From Flavitalea plasmicola (GTDB lineage Bacteria > Bacteroidota > Bacteroidia > Chitinophagales > Chitinophagaceae): DNA of 64,000 nt. The translations under genes were made by a program, and so were the position numbers. The notes beneath the pieces are model-generated. The model saw nothing but the letters and a program-made list of their open reading frames with translations, was not told where the DNA came from and did not search any database. This document shows, piece after piece, positions 35,137 to 44,111 of the stretch (its first letter is position 1; each line of letters opens with the position of its first letter). Location: positions 496,001-560,000 of the forward strand of contig NZ_JAUOTO010000002.1 of assembly GCF_030546645.1 (NCBI RefSeq), written 5' to 3'.

Positions 35137-35948
35137 CGAGGGATTGGCCACGGATATCCGTCATTACGCCCAGCTATAACCAGGGACAATATCTTGAACA
35201 GACCATCCTGTCCGTATTGTCGCAGAACTATCCCCACCTGGAATATATTATTATAGACGGAGGCAGCACGGACGATTCGGTACAGATCATCCGTAAATAT
35301 GCCGATCGGATCAGCCGCTGGGTCAGCGAGCCCGACTCAGGACAAAGTGAAGCGCTGGAAAAAGGCTTTGCCCTTGCTACGGGGGAGATTGCCGCCTGGA
35401 TCAATTCCGATGACTACTATGAGCAGGATGCCCTTTATAAAGTGGCCCGGGCATACCAGGAACAGCCCTTCTCATTTTATTGCGGCACCTGCCGCATGGT
35501 GGATCCTGAAGGGAAGCAGCTGCGCGTACTTCATACCCCGCAGGTCACGCACAGGACATTGACACAGTACTGGAAACCGCACTTTTGCCCGCCGCAGCCT
35601 TCCATCTTTTTCCGGAGGGGGGTGCTGCATGAGCTCGGCGGCCTTGACAGGAGCCTTCATTACGCCATGGACTTCGATCTCTGGCTCAGGGCCAGCAGGA
35701 AATATTCATTTCGTCATACCACCGAAAATTTATCCTATTACAGGGTCCATACGGATTCCAAAACGGGCTCTCCCGGCGGGCTGGGAAAATTCATCCCGGA
35801 ATGGAAGCAGCTGATCGAAAGAAGCCTGCGGGAAAGGACACTGCCCGAGAGAGGACGGTATCATGTTGATGAAAATATATTTCTACTGAAAAAGATCATC
35901 CGGCAATGGTGGAAGAGATTGACAGCAAGGGCATCCGTATCTCCGTAG
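35133..35948 (+). CDS. Family 2 glycosyltransferase
   Basis: A 271-residue GT-A protein of WcaA type. It contains 'RISVITPSYNQGQYLEQTIL', 'LEYIIIDGGSTDDSVQII', 'WVSEPDSGQSEALEKGFALA' and the metal motif 'AAWINSDDYYEQDAL' near residue 92, then 'HYAMDFDLWLRASRKYSF' with the catalytic-base type Asp. The set PSYNQG, DGGSTD, SEPDxGQS, NSDD is one of the clearest GT2 signatures. Its start overlaps the preceding stop as ATGA, and its own end overlaps the next gene by 43 bases. Confidence 0.9.
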   Translation: MTRDWPRISVITPSYNQGQYLEQTILSVLSQNYPHLEYIIIDGGSTDDSVQIIRKYADRISRWVSEPDSGQSEALEKGFALATGEIAAWINSDDYYEQDALYKVARAYQEQPFSFYCGTCRMVDPEGKQLRVLHTPQVTHRTLTQYWKPHFCPPQPSIFFRRGVLHELGGLDRSLHYAMDFDLWLRASRKYSFRHTTENLSYYRVHTDSKTGSPGGLGKFIPEWKQLIERSLRERTLPERGRYHVDENIFLLKKIIRQWWKRLTARASVSP

Positions 35949-36886
35949 TCATTCCATGCTATAACTACGGGCAATATCTGCCGGAGGCATTGGAAAGCCT
36001 CCGTCGGCAAAGCTTTACCCAATGGGAATGCTGGGTCGTCGACGATGGGTCCACGGATGAGACGGCTGACATCGTACAAAGCATGATGGGTGGCGATCCC
36101 AGGATCCATTACGTCTTCCAGGAGAACAGCGGCCAGCCGGCGGCCAGGAATACAGGATTGCTGCATGCCCGGGGCGACTGTATCCAATTCCTCGATGCCG
36201 ACGACCTCCTGGAGCCGGAGAAATTCAGCCGGCAGCTGGCCTACCTGGATGAGCATTCCGCCACAGATGTCGTTTATGGAGCCGTTCGTTATTTTAGCGA
36301 GGATGCACCGGGGATCCTTTTACTCAACCGGTGGGGCGACCCCATGAAGGATTGGATGCCCCGCATATCCGGGAGGGGGGGGCCATTAATACGGGCAGTC
36401 GTGGAAGGGAATATTTTCGAGCTGGGCTGTGGCCTGTTCCGGAAGGCGGCCATCGACCGCATCGGCCCTTTTGATACCCGGCTGCAGGGGGTGGAGGATC
36501 ATGCGTATCTTTTCCGTGCCGCCATCTCGGGGCTTCATTTCCAATACCTGGAAGGGGACCACACCCGGACATTGATGCGGCACCATCCGGGAAGCTACAG
36601 CAAGAGCCGTATCGTCATGTATAAAAAGGACCTGCTCCTTCGCCGGAGCATGGCGGCAACTTTGCGGCAGCGGGGAGACCGGCTGCTGCTGGAGGTGAAT
36701 GCGCTTCATTACGGCCGGCGGCTCCGGAGGCTGCAGGATCATTTCATCGATCAGGCTATAAAGCAGCACCGCATCAGCCGCGGGGAAATGAAATGGGTCT
36801 GGTCTCACTCCAGCCTGCGGCAGAAGCTCTATTTTTTTCCCCGAATGTTAAAGGCCCTCGGCGGGCGGATCAATCCATTTTTTTAA
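35906..36886 (+). CDS. Family 2 glycosyltransferase
   Basis: A 326-residue GT-A protein. '[20 protein letters not shown]', '[17 protein letters not shown]', '[16 protein letters not shown]' and '[15 protein letters not shown]' are the standard GT2 motifs in order. The chosen ATG at 35906 gives a 43-base overlap with the previous gene; no nearer ATG gives a sensible start. It is the last plus-strand transferase of this block and overlaps the convergent acyltransferase gene by 39 bases at the 3' end. Confidence 0.88.
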   Translation: MVEEIDSKGIRISVVIPCYNYGQYLPEALESLRRQSFTQWECWVVDDGSTDETADIVQSMMGGDPRIHYVFQENSGQPAARNTGLLHARGDCIQFLDADDLLEPEKFSRQLAYLDEHSATDVVYGAVRYFSEDAPGILLLNRWGDPMKDWMPRISGRGGPLIRAVVEGNIFELGCGLFRKAAIDRIGPFDTRLQGVEDHAYLFRAAISGLHFQYLEGDHTRTLMRHHPGSYSKSRIVMYKKDLLLRRSMAATLRQRGDRLLLEVNALHYGRRLRRLQDHFIDQAIKQHRISRGEMKWVWSHSSLRQKLYFFPRMLKALGGRINPFF

Positions 36887-37480
36887 TTCAGGCGAATATG
36901 TTTTCACCAGCACCGCCGGGTTACCGCTGATGAGGCTATAGTCCGGAAAGGAGCGGGTGACCACTGACTGTGCGCCTACGACACAATACTTACCCAGGGT
37001 AACGCCGGCCAATATGCATACATTGATCCCAATTCCTGAATAAGCGCCGATCTTCACATACCCTCTCGATATCAGCCTCCTTTTACGAATAGGCACGCCT
37101 TCTTCGGGCGTGATGCTGTGGATATGGTCCGACACATACAGGAAATCGGCTGTCTCCACCCCATCTTCAAAGATGATCTTATTGACGGCTGTGATGGAGG
37201 CATACCCGCCGATGAACACATCATTGCCGACGATGATCTGGGGGGTGAATTGCTGGTTGCTGTAAGGATAGTGATCATAAGCAGCGATCCACGCCTCCGG
37301 CCCCAGATAGGAGTTGTTGCCAAAGCTGATATATTGCTTGCCATCAATGGGCCTTCGCGGCCTGCCGATGGTGGTGCCCGTGCCTGTTTTGATCCCGAAA
37401 TTAGGCGGCTCGGGGGCAGGAGGAGGTGGCGTGCCCAGGACCACTCTTTTCGCTAAGCGCAGCATTCTACGAACTAACAT
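36848..37480 (-). CDS. Hexapeptide-repeat (left-handed beta-helix) acyltransferase
   Basis: A 210-residue protein. Hexapeptide repeats are visible as '[20 protein letters not shown]', '[20 protein letters not shown]' and '[20 protein letters not shown]', ending '[20 protein letters not shown]' and 'GNPAVLV', the usual tail of WbbJ/NodL-like O-acetyltransferases. It would acetylate, or similarly acylate, a sugar of the exported glycan with acetyl-CoA. The Wzt C-terminal domain encoded at 30081 might recognise such an end group. Its gene lies upstream of nothing else on this strand except by read-through from Wzz (24 bases between them). Confidence 0.87.
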   Translation of the reverse strand: MLVRRMLRLAKRVVLGTPPPPAPEPPNFGIKTGTGTTIGRPRRPIDGKQYISFGNNSYLGPEAWIAAYDHYPYSNQQFTPQIIVGNDVFIGGYASITAVNKIIFEDGVETADFLYVSDHIHSITPEEGVPIRKRRLISRGYVKIGAYSGIGINVCILAGVTLGKYCVVGAQSVVTRSFPDYSLISGNPAVLVKTYSPELKKWIDPPAEGL

Positions 37481-37503
37481 ATCGTCGAAGTTTTAGTGTT
37501 TAG

Positions 37504-38586
37504 TCAGATCTTTTGTAACTGTATCCATATCTTTTTCCACAGAAAATAACCTATGACCAGCAGGGCGCCCAGGAAAAAACCGATCAGCGCAAATTTTATC
37601 CAACTGCTTCGCAGCACTTTCAGGGGAAGCACGGGCTGGTCCAGGTACTGGATCAGCGGCGTATCCCGCATGAGGGCTGTCTTGGCCGATTCCAGGCTCC
37701 TGGTCAGCTCTATGTATGAGGCCCGGAGGATCTGGATATCCGTCTGCTGCCGCTCGCGGGTAACCATGGGCAGCTGCCGGTTGGGATTAAAAAAAGCGTC
37801 CGCAAATTCCGCCCGGCCGTATAAGGCTATATTGTAAGCATGCCGGATAGAATCGGTCCGCTGCTGGATAAAGTCCACATTCATCTTAGCGCGCTCTGTC
37901 TTCTTTTCGATGTAATATTGCGTCACCGTGTGCATCAGCTCTTCCAGGAAGAATTTGGAGAACAGCTCGTGGGTGCTGGTGCAGAGGACGGAGATGATGG
38001 TGGTCCCCTTCCCTTTCTTATCGATCTTGAGATTCCGGTCGATCAGGGTCTCGTACATGGACCGCATGATACCATTCCCGAACAACGCCTCCTGTTTATC
38101 CGTCTTTTTTGCAAGGAAGTCGAGGTGATAGAAGCGGCTTTTCTTCATCCATTTTTCCCTATAGTCCAGGGAGTCCAGGAAAAAATCCGCCAGCAGGACA
38201 TTTTTCCCTTCCACGTTGACTGTGCTGCGCAATGTCTTTTCGATAAGCAGCCGCGACATCATCAGCTCCGCGATATTGGTAGGACTGCTGAATACGCTTC
38301 CGGCATCGCTGCCAAGGCCCAGCTCCTCGCTCAGCTGCGAAATACCGCTCTTCGGTGACTGTGTAGCTTCCTCATCCAGCACAAATGTCATTTCAGCAAC
38401 ATACTGCGGCTTCTTAGTAAGGGCATAGGCAGCCCCTGCGATACCAAAGACGAGGGCCACGGCCAAAATGATCAGCCATTTGGACAATATATAGCGGCCT
38501 AATCCCTGTACCTGGAGAATAAACCTGCGGGGAGAAAATTCCTGGTACTCCCGGGGCTGTTCCTGATCGGAGCGGTTCGAGGTCAT
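37504..38586 (-). CDS. Wzz-like polysaccharide co-polymerase / chain-length determinant
   Basis: A 360-residue inner-membrane protein. The N-terminal helix lies at about residues 30-55 ('WLIILAVALVFGIAGAAYAL') and the C-terminal one at about 330-352. A large periplasmic coiled-coil domain lies between, with 'LPMVTRERQQTDIQILRASY', and Pro residues precede the second helix ('QYLDQPVLPLKVLRSSWIKF'), as in Wzz/PCP proteins. No tyrosine-kinase domain is attached, unlike Wzc. It probably sets chain length or bridges the polymerase and the outer-membrane Wza-like protein, whose gene precedes it by nine bases. Confidence 0.88.
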   Translation of the reverse strand: MTSNRSDQEQPREYQEFSPRRFILQVQGLGRYILSKWLIILAVALVFGIAGAAYALTKKPQYVAEMTFVLDEEATQSPKSGISQLSEELGLGSDAGSVFSSPTNIAELMMSRLLIEKTLRSTVNVEGKNVLLADFFLDSLDYREKWMKKSRFYHLDFLAKKTDKQEALFGNGIMRSMYETLIDRNLKIDKKGKGTTIISVLCTSTHELFSKFFLEELMHTVTQYYIEKKTERAKMNVDFIQQRTDSIRHAYNIALYGRAEFADAFFNPNRQLPMVTRERQQTDIQILRASYIELTRSLESAKTALMRDTPLIQYLDQPVLPLKVLRSSWIKFALIGFFLGALLVIGYFLWKKIWIQLQKI

Positions 38587-38595
38587 GTATATTGA

Positions 38596-41070
38596 TTACT
38601 TAAATGCGATTACCAGTAAAGTGGCCAGGGTGACGACAAGCGATACGATCTCCAGGACCCGCAGCCGTTCACGCTCACGTTTCATCGGGACATAGATCTC
38701 GGCTCCGGGCCTCACCTTGGGATAATGCCTGAAGAAAAGAAAAGACTTTGTGCCTTTCACCGATCCGTTGGCATAGACGACGTAGGATTTCTTTTTCGCG
38801 GACCTTTCGCTGAAACCACCGGCGCCCAGGATATAGTCCTTAAATCCCAGTTCCTTATCATAGCGCACCAATGTAGGATAGAGCACTTCTCCGTTGACGC
38901 GTACGGTTTGCAGGAGCTTGGGAATGCGCAGGGTATCCCCGTCATTCAGCAGCAGGTCATATTCGGAGCCCGGATGGGCCATTATCTTTCCAAGGTCGAT
39001 GCCGACATTGTCCGACTTCTTTTGCGCCATCCTCAGCAGATCGTTTTGCACGACAGCCGTTGATCCTCCCGCTTCATAGCTTTGCTTCAGCAGGTTGTTC
39101 AGTCCCTGTTCGATGTTGGACTGTTCCCCGCGGGAAAGATTCCGGGTACGCACCAGCACGGCTCCTTCGGGGTAGGCTTCCGGCGTAAGACCACCCGCTC
39201 GTTTGACCAGGTCCGAGATCCTGTCGCTTTTTGCTGCCAGCGTGTACTTCCCCGTGTAGATGGCCTCTCCTTCGATGACGGCGTTCTTTTGCACGGCATA
39301 GCCCGGCGCGGGGCGTATGACCACTTCATCGAAAGGGGAAAGAACGAGCTTGCCGAGTGAAGCGCTGTCCCGCAGGTCCGGCGTGATGTTCTGCTCATAG
39401 ATGATCGCCGTCTTCCGGTTGGGAGCCTTCGGGTCCGCATCTTTCACTCTTCTGGAGATCTCTATCCGCTGTACGGAAGCGGATTCCTTCAACCCTCCCG
39501 CCAGGAGAATAAGGTCCTGTACGGTGATGCCCTCCTCATACAGGAAAACACCTGGATTGGCCACCTCTCCTTCCATACTTACATAATATCCTTCCTTGAG
39601 GTCAAACCTGGAGTAGAGCGTAATGCGATCCTCTTTTTTCAGCGGGATATCCGGCGTGGCTCCGCTGAACAGCTTTTCGGGTTCGAAGGAAATGATCTGC
39701 GGGCTCAGGTCATCTTTCAGGCGATGTATGATGGCGCGGTTGCCAAAGGCGTCTTCGCGGATGCCGTCCGCTTCCGCGATCAGGTCTTTTACCGTCATCC
39801 CCTCTTTCAGCTCGTATTCTCCGGGTCTGTAGACAGCTCCTTTGATGCTGACTCTGTTGGTGAACCTGTTCAGGATCTTTCCTATGATGTAATTGTCACC
39901 CCGTCTTGGAATGAGATTGTCAATCTTTGACTCGCTGACCGTTGTTACTTCGCGGTCTTTGGAGGTGTTGCGGAAGACCTGGATGCGGGCCGTATAGGCA
40001 TTGTCCGTGAATCCGCCCGCATATCGTATCAGCGAGCCCAACGTCTCGCCCTTCATCACGTCGTACAGACCCGGCTTTTTCACCTCCCCCTTCAGCTCTA
40101 CCCGGACGGCGTACGTGCTGATCCGGATGACATCCTGGTCCATGAGCCGGATGTCATGTTGTTTGCTGCCGGAGGTAAGGTATTGGTAGATGTCGATGGT
40201 CGACACGACGGCATTGTTGCGGATGACCTGGATATTCCTGTACGATCCGTTGAGATTGGGACCGCCGCAGGCATACAGGGCATTGTAAGCGGAGGCCAGG
40301 GAAGGCAGGGTATACGTGCCCGGGACTGTCGCCTCCCCGATGATGGTCACTTTGATACTGCGGATAGAGCCAAGGGTCACCTCCACGTTGGTTTTCCCCC
40401 CTCTGATGTCCGAATAGATAGTGGAAGCGAGTTTTTGGACGATGGCTCTTTTTGCCTGTTCGATCGTAAGACCATTCACCATGACGGCGCCGGCTACAGG
40501 GATCCTGATCTTTCCCTCGGGAGAGACCTTCAGCCTGTAATTGGCTTCCGAGTAGCCCGATACATCGATCAGCAGCTCGTCGTCAGCCGCCAGCTGATAG
40601 TTCTTCGGCGTAGGGATCCTCATATTCGGCTCGAAGCTGATGCGGGGATTGTTAAATACGCCCGCACCGAAATTCCTCATCTTCAGCGATGCGAACACTG
40701 CATTGAAATCCATCAGGGGCCGTTGCTCCAGTGCGCTGATGGAGTCGAGCTGCCGCCCTCCGGGAGCGGAGGCGGGAGGAGGGGGAATGTTATTGCCGAC
40801 CCCCATGGCTTTCCGCATCGCCTGGACCCTATCCTTTAGCTTGACTACTTCCACAGGGCTCATACCCCGCTGAAGCGCAAGGTCCTCAATTTGTTCGTCC
40901 TTCATTCCAAGCCTGTCGGCTTCGACAACAAACCGCCGGACCTGGTCGTCCGTCAGCTCCTCCACCTTCACGTTGCCGAGGTCATCGAATGTTTGGCCAT
41001 AAGCACAAGGCCGGGCTAAAAGGAACAGAAAAAGAAAAGCGGCGGATATAAGCGACTGTAAGGGCGACAT
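38596..41070 (-). CDS. Wza-like polysaccharide export protein with several SLBB domains
   Basis: An 824-residue protein. The signal peptide (about 1-25, ending AYG) leads to a helical segment with 'DDQVRRFVVEADRLGM', a Poly_export domain (about 155-245, 'YQLAADDELLIDVSGYSEAN'), then about six SLBB repeats ('VEVTLGSIRSIKVTIIGEAT', 'VRVELKGEVKKPGLYDVMKG', 'YYVSMEGEVANPGVFLYEEG', 'AVIEGEAIYTGKYTLAAKSD'). A C-terminal membrane helix ends 'LATLLVIAFK'. E. coli Wza is half this length; long versions with extra SLBB units are usual in Bacteroidota. It forms the outer-membrane and periplasmic conduit for the glycan and is first in the Wza-Wzz-acyltransferase run. Confidence 0.9.
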   Translation of the reverse strand: MSPLQSLISAAFLFLFLLARPCAYGQTFDDLGNVKVEELTDDQVRRFVVEADRLGMKDEQIEDLALQRGMSPVEVVKLKDRVQAMRKAMGVGNNIPPPPASAPGGRQLDSISALEQRPLMDFNAVFASLKMRNFGAGVFNNPRISFEPNMRIPTPKNYQLAADDELLIDVSGYSEANYRLKVSPEGKIRIPVAGAVMVNGLTIEQAKRAIVQKLASTIYSDIRGGKTNVEVTLGSIRSIKVTIIGEATVPGTYTLPSLASAYNALYACGGPNLNGSYRNIQVIRNNAVVSTIDIYQYLTSGSKQHDIRLMDQDVIRISTYAVRVELKGEVKKPGLYDVMKGETLGSLIRYAGGFTDNAYTARIQVFRNTSKDREVTTVSESKIDNLIPRRGDNYIIGKILNRFTNRVSIKGAVYRPGEYELKEGMTVKDLIAEADGIREDAFGNRAIIHRLKDDLSPQIISFEPEKLFSGATPDIPLKKEDRITLYSRFDLKEGYYVSMEGEVANPGVFLYEEGITVQDLILLAGGLKESASVQRIEISRRVKDADPKAPNRKTAIIYEQNITPDLRDSASLGKLVLSPFDEVVIRPAPGYAVQKNAVIEGEAIYTGKYTLAAKSDRISDLVKRAGGLTPEAYPEGAVLVRTRNLSRGEQSNIEQGLNNLLKQSYEAGGSTAVVQNDLLRMAQKKSDNVGIDLGKIMAHPGSEYDLLLNDGDTLRIPKLLQTVRVNGEVLYPTLVRYDKELGFKDYILGAGGFSERSAKKKSYVVYANGSVKGTKSFLFFRHYPKVRPGAEIYVPMKRERERLRVLEIVSLVVTLATLLVIAFK

Positions 41071-41135
41071 GGAAAGTATTAAAGCCGTAAAGATTATCTA
41101 TGTTAAGTGATTAACGAATTATCATTATATTAAAT

Positions 41136-41894
41136 CTATCGGGCTCTCTTCTGATAAACCCTCACGTAGTCGATGACAAACCGGTCCGGGAGCCCTTTCT
41201 CATCCAATGGTCCGGCAGCGAGCTTGTTGACTCCCAGGCTCAGGACGATGAACTCCGGTACATGGGAGATATGGCTATTCCCTTTAAATGTTGGCAAACC
41301 ATCCACAAAAGTCGTGTAGCCGTAAGGCGTCCACTCCAGGCCAAACGTGTGGAACCCGTCCTTTGTCGCCTGCATCAATCCCCAGACAGGCCCGGCAACC
41401 TGGTGAGCGGCTCCATAACCGCCATAATGGAGGGTGTGGGCCACGGCGTCCGTTCTCAGGTTGGGAAAATATTCAAAGATGTCCAACTCGGCTCCATTCG
41501 TCGCTGGCGACCCCTTTTCTTCTCCAATCCCAGGGGACTGAAGCCAGAATGCGGGGTAAAGCCCCTTTGTGCTTGTCAAAGAGGCCCTGCATTCGAAATA
41601 GCCGTATCGTATTTCGAAAAGACCGTTAGTCCCAATCATGCCTGTGAGGATGGAATCGCCGCTGTGCCGTGCTTCTATGATCAGAAAACCTTTTCCGTCC
41701 AGACGAATGGCGGCAGGGCTAAGATAGGCGTCATCCCTTTTTCCGGAACCCCGGTAGCACCATTTAGTTCTGTCGAGCGCCGCACCATTGAATTCATCAG
41801 ACCATACGCGCTTATATGCCCTCACGGGAAGGTCTTTTTGCAGGGGCCGGGGCCCAGTGAGAAGCAAGGCAAGAAGAAGCGCTCTTGTCATCAT
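41136..41894 (-). CDS. Exported GH16 family beta-glucanase-like hydrolase
   Basis: A 252-residue protein with a short signal peptide (about 1-16). The GH16 beta-jelly-roll features are 'KRVWSDEFNGAALDRTKWCY' at the start and the catalytic motif ExDxxE as ELDIFE, with Glu136 as nucleophile and Glu141 as acid/base. 'HTFGLEWTPYGYTTFVDGLP' and 'FVIDYVRVYQK' follow. The family cuts beta-1,3/1,4-glucans, galactans and similar chains, often with transglycosylation. Placed between the Wza and Wzy-like genes, it may trim or release the exported polymer, as hydrolases do in alginate and succinoglycan clusters. Its substrate is unproven. Confidence 0.9.
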   Translation of the reverse strand: MMTRALLLALLLTGPRPLQKDLPVRAYKRVWSDEFNGAALDRTKWCYRGSGKRDDAYLSPAAIRLDGKGFLIIEARHSGDSILTGMIGTNGLFEIRYGYFECRASLTSTKGLYPAFWLQSPGIGEEKGSPATNGAELDIFEYFPNLRTDAVAHTLHYGGYGAAHQVAGPVWGLMQATKDGFHTFGLEWTPYGYTTFVDGLPTFKGNSHISHVPEFIVLSLGVNKLAAGPLDEKGLPDRFVIDYVRVYQKRAR

Positions 41895-42005
41895 TGCCCT
41901 GCAATTTAGGAGCCTTGTGTGATCGGGGTATTATCTTAGAGGAATTAACAAAATGATGATATTGGCTTTTTCCGGCAGGCGCAGAAAGTCATACTTTCAG
42001 GTCTG

Positions 42006-43211
42006 ATGAAAAGATATTATCTCATAGATCACAGGATATTGTTCTTTTTCGGCTATGTATTTTATCTTTTTACGCCTTGCCTGGTGGGGATGACCAATGC
42101 TTTTCCCGGGTATCCGGGCATGGAGCTTTACCAGGGATTTTTCAGGCTGATACCGAAAGGCAAGCTGCTCCAATATATGCTGGTGACATTGTCGTGGCTA
42201 CCGGCATTCTATCTCGGTCACTTCAGCTTCAGGCTTTTTGTCCACCATAAGAGGAACCTGCAGCTTTTCCCGGCTAACCCTACGACGAGGGCCGTGTCCT
42301 ATGTCGGTCTGGCGTTGCTGTTGGTGCTGGCGCTCTTTGCTTACCTGGGGCGCGCCTCCCTGCTGGGCGGGTATGGATCTTATGATATTGCCGCCAGGGG
42401 TAAGATGTCCACGCTGCTGGTGATCTTCAACTTCTTTCTCTTATACCAGCTGCTCAGCACGCAAAAGCCGTCCGTCTTTCTTGTGACCGGCACCCTGCTG
42501 ACGGGCTTGCTCCTCCTTTCCATGGGTGGCCGCATGTATGTCATTCAAACGTTCCTGATCTACCTGATCTATAAGACTTCGTTTGCGGCCAGGAGATGGC
42601 CGCTGTCCCGAATTGCGATTGTCCTCTTCGCAGGCTTCCTTGCGGGCAGCTTTATGGGGCTATGGAGAATGAATACAACCTTCAAATGGGACAGGGCCGC
42701 CTATTCCCTGCTGGCGGAGCCTGTTTTTACCTGGTTCAGCACCAGCACCTATCTTATTTCCAATGATATTCCCGTGGTAAGCATACCCTGGAATTTTCTC
42801 ACTTCATTTTTGAACCTGATCCCTAACACGATCATCAGCTTTAAACCCTACCTGGTTTCCACGGGCAGCATGGTGAAAAATTACCAGAATCCACTGGGGG
42901 CCGACAGCGTATGGAGCACGATTGTCATCAATTTCGGAGCAGCCGGCTCTTTCCTGTTTATTTTTATAACGGGGTTTATGCTCAACCTGCTTCGGCATAT
43001 TTCGGAAAGGAGCCGGTTCTGGGCGGTCTATTACATTTGTGTATGCGGGATGCTGCCCTTTCAATTCTTCCGGGACGGATTTTACATCATCCACAAGCAG
43101 TTGTACTTTAACTTCCTGCTCTTCCCTGCCCTTATTCTGATCGTTTTGAAAACAATACTCCTACTGCAGTCTAATTATAAGGCACCGCTAAATAAGCCCC
43201 ACCTACACTGA
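42006..43211 (+). CDS. Wzy-like oligosaccharide repeat-unit polymerase (membrane protein)
   Basis: A 401-residue polytopic membrane protein with about ten helices and long periplasmic loops. 'ARGKMSTLLVIFNFFLLYQL' and 'GGRMYVIQTFLIYLIYKTSF' resemble the O-antigen polymerase (Wzy/EpsG-like) superfamily. A late loop with 'NPLGADSVWSTIVINFGAAG' followed by 'SRFWAVYYICVCGMLPFQFF' also fits. Polymerases vary widely in sequence and are identified mainly by topology and context, so confidence is moderate. It lies beyond the GH16 gene in the export block and overlaps the convergent lipoprotein gene by 41 bases. Confidence 0.72.
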   Translation: MKRYYLIDHRILFFFGYVFYLFTPCLVGMTNAFPGYPGMELYQGFFRLIPKGKLLQYMLVTLSWLPAFYLGHFSFRLFVHHKRNLQLFPANPTTRAVSYVGLALLLVLALFAYLGRASLLGGYGSYDIAARGKMSTLLVIFNFFLLYQLLSTQKPSVFLVTGTLLTGLLLLSMGGRMYVIQTFLIYLIYKTSFAARRWPLSRIAIVLFAGFLAGSFMGLWRMNTTFKWDRAAYSLLAEPVFTWFSTSTYLISNDIPVVSIPWNFLTSFLNLIPNTIISFKPYLVSTGSMVKNYQNPLGADSVWSTIVINFGAAGSFLFIFITGFMLNLLRHISERSRFWAVYYICVCGMLPFQFFRDGFYIIHKQLYFNFLLFPALILIVLKTILLLQSNYKAPLNKPHLH

Positions 43212-43509
43212 AAGCGTTGGCGACCAGCTTTCCGTCAATGCGGATCTCCCAGTTATAAATGGTATCCGTGAAAGAGGCAGCGTTGACGGTGATCCCGATG
43301 CTGGTGCCGGGCTTTCGCCAGAATTCATAATGGAAGGCACCTGTATAGAGCTGGTCTTTCAGGAAGCCACTGGTGGAATCGATAAAATTCAATTTGAGAT
43401 GGGTACCTGTTACCAGATAGGTTACATGTCTGGGACTAGTGTTCAGCGGCTTGTCCTTTTTGCAGGCAAAGGCAAGGGCAGCCAGGCAGATGAGTGGGAA
43501 GTGTTTCAT
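43171..43509 (-). CDS. Small lipoprotein, unknown
   Basis: A protein of 112 residues from the ATG at 43509; upstream codons to 43551 look less signal-like. The lipobox ends AFAC at Cys16 and is followed by KKDK, the C-K-K-D start also seen in the beta-helix lipoproteins of this window. The rest is a small beta-rich domain ('RHVTYLVTGTHLKLNFIDST', 'YNWEIRIDGKLVANAFSVGG') that may be a compact sandwich. It was not assigned to any family. Its end overlaps the convergent Wzy-like gene by 41 bases. Confidence 0.6.
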   Translation of the reverse strand: MKHFPLICLAALAFACKKDKPLNTSPRHVTYLVTGTHLKLNFIDSTSGFLKDQLYTGAFHYEFWRKPGTSIGITVNAASFTDTIYNWEIRIDGKLVANAFSVGGAYLAVPYN

Positions 43510-43578
43510 GGTATGAAATAAAACTAGATAAAATTCATACCAGTTGTCCATATTCCATATTATCTCTGTATGAAGAGC

Positions 43579-43890
43579 TTACCCATCCGCTGTCGTTGTC
43601 TCCAGGTCATCCTGCAATGTCTCTTCTATTGCCAGGCCGATCGCATCGCCCAGTAAGGACTGCTTTCCTGAATCAACGTGTACCCAAACACGGGAGCCAT
43701 TGACATCCAGGCATTTGATATCCAGGTCAGGAAGCACGCTGCCCTGTGGATTTTCCCTTCCTTCAATCTGTATCCCGGAAATCTTATAGTGAGGGGTGGA
43801 ATGATGTAATGCGACCCGGGCGTTTAAAATAATTCCTCTACTAATTGCGTCAAGCTTAAACGTAAACGCTATTTTAATGTCGCGGTCCAT
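43579..43890 (-). CDS. Hypothetical protein (103 aa), cytoplasmic
   Basis: A protein of 103 residues from the ATG at 43890. It begins 'MDRDIKIAFTFKLDAISRGI' and continues with short beta-like stretches ('HYKISGIQIEGRENPQGSVL', 'DVNGSRVWVHVDSGKQSLL') and an acidic tail (DDLETTTADG). There is no signal peptide or membrane helix. I did not recognise a family. It is separated by 69 bases from the lipoprotein gene on the same strand, and faces away from the kinase gene at 44112. Confidence 0.5.
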   Translation of the reverse strand: MDRDIKIAFTFKLDAISRGIILNARVALHHSTPHYKISGIQIEGRENPQGSVLPDLDIKCLDVNGSRVWVHVDSGKQSLLGDAIGLAIEETLQDDLETTTADG

Positions 43891-44111
43891 AATTAAGGGT
43901 TTTAGGATGCCAGTGCAAAATAGTGCCAGCCTCCGAAAACTACTAACACATTCTATCATATACGCCTGTATACCAATTGTTTACACATAGTATTCTGGTC
44001 TAATTGCAGGGTAAAGCCACTGATTACGGGCGTAGAATAACTTCCACAAACCGGAATGTTGCATATGTAGCATTTTTAGTATACTTTTAAAGCGATCCAA
44101 GATGTTAACCG

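Noticed and set aside
41071-41135. TTAA-containing stretch before the Wza-like gene considered as another phased operator
   Set aside because: The TTAA copies are not in 11-base phase beyond one pair and the region is simply A+T rich.
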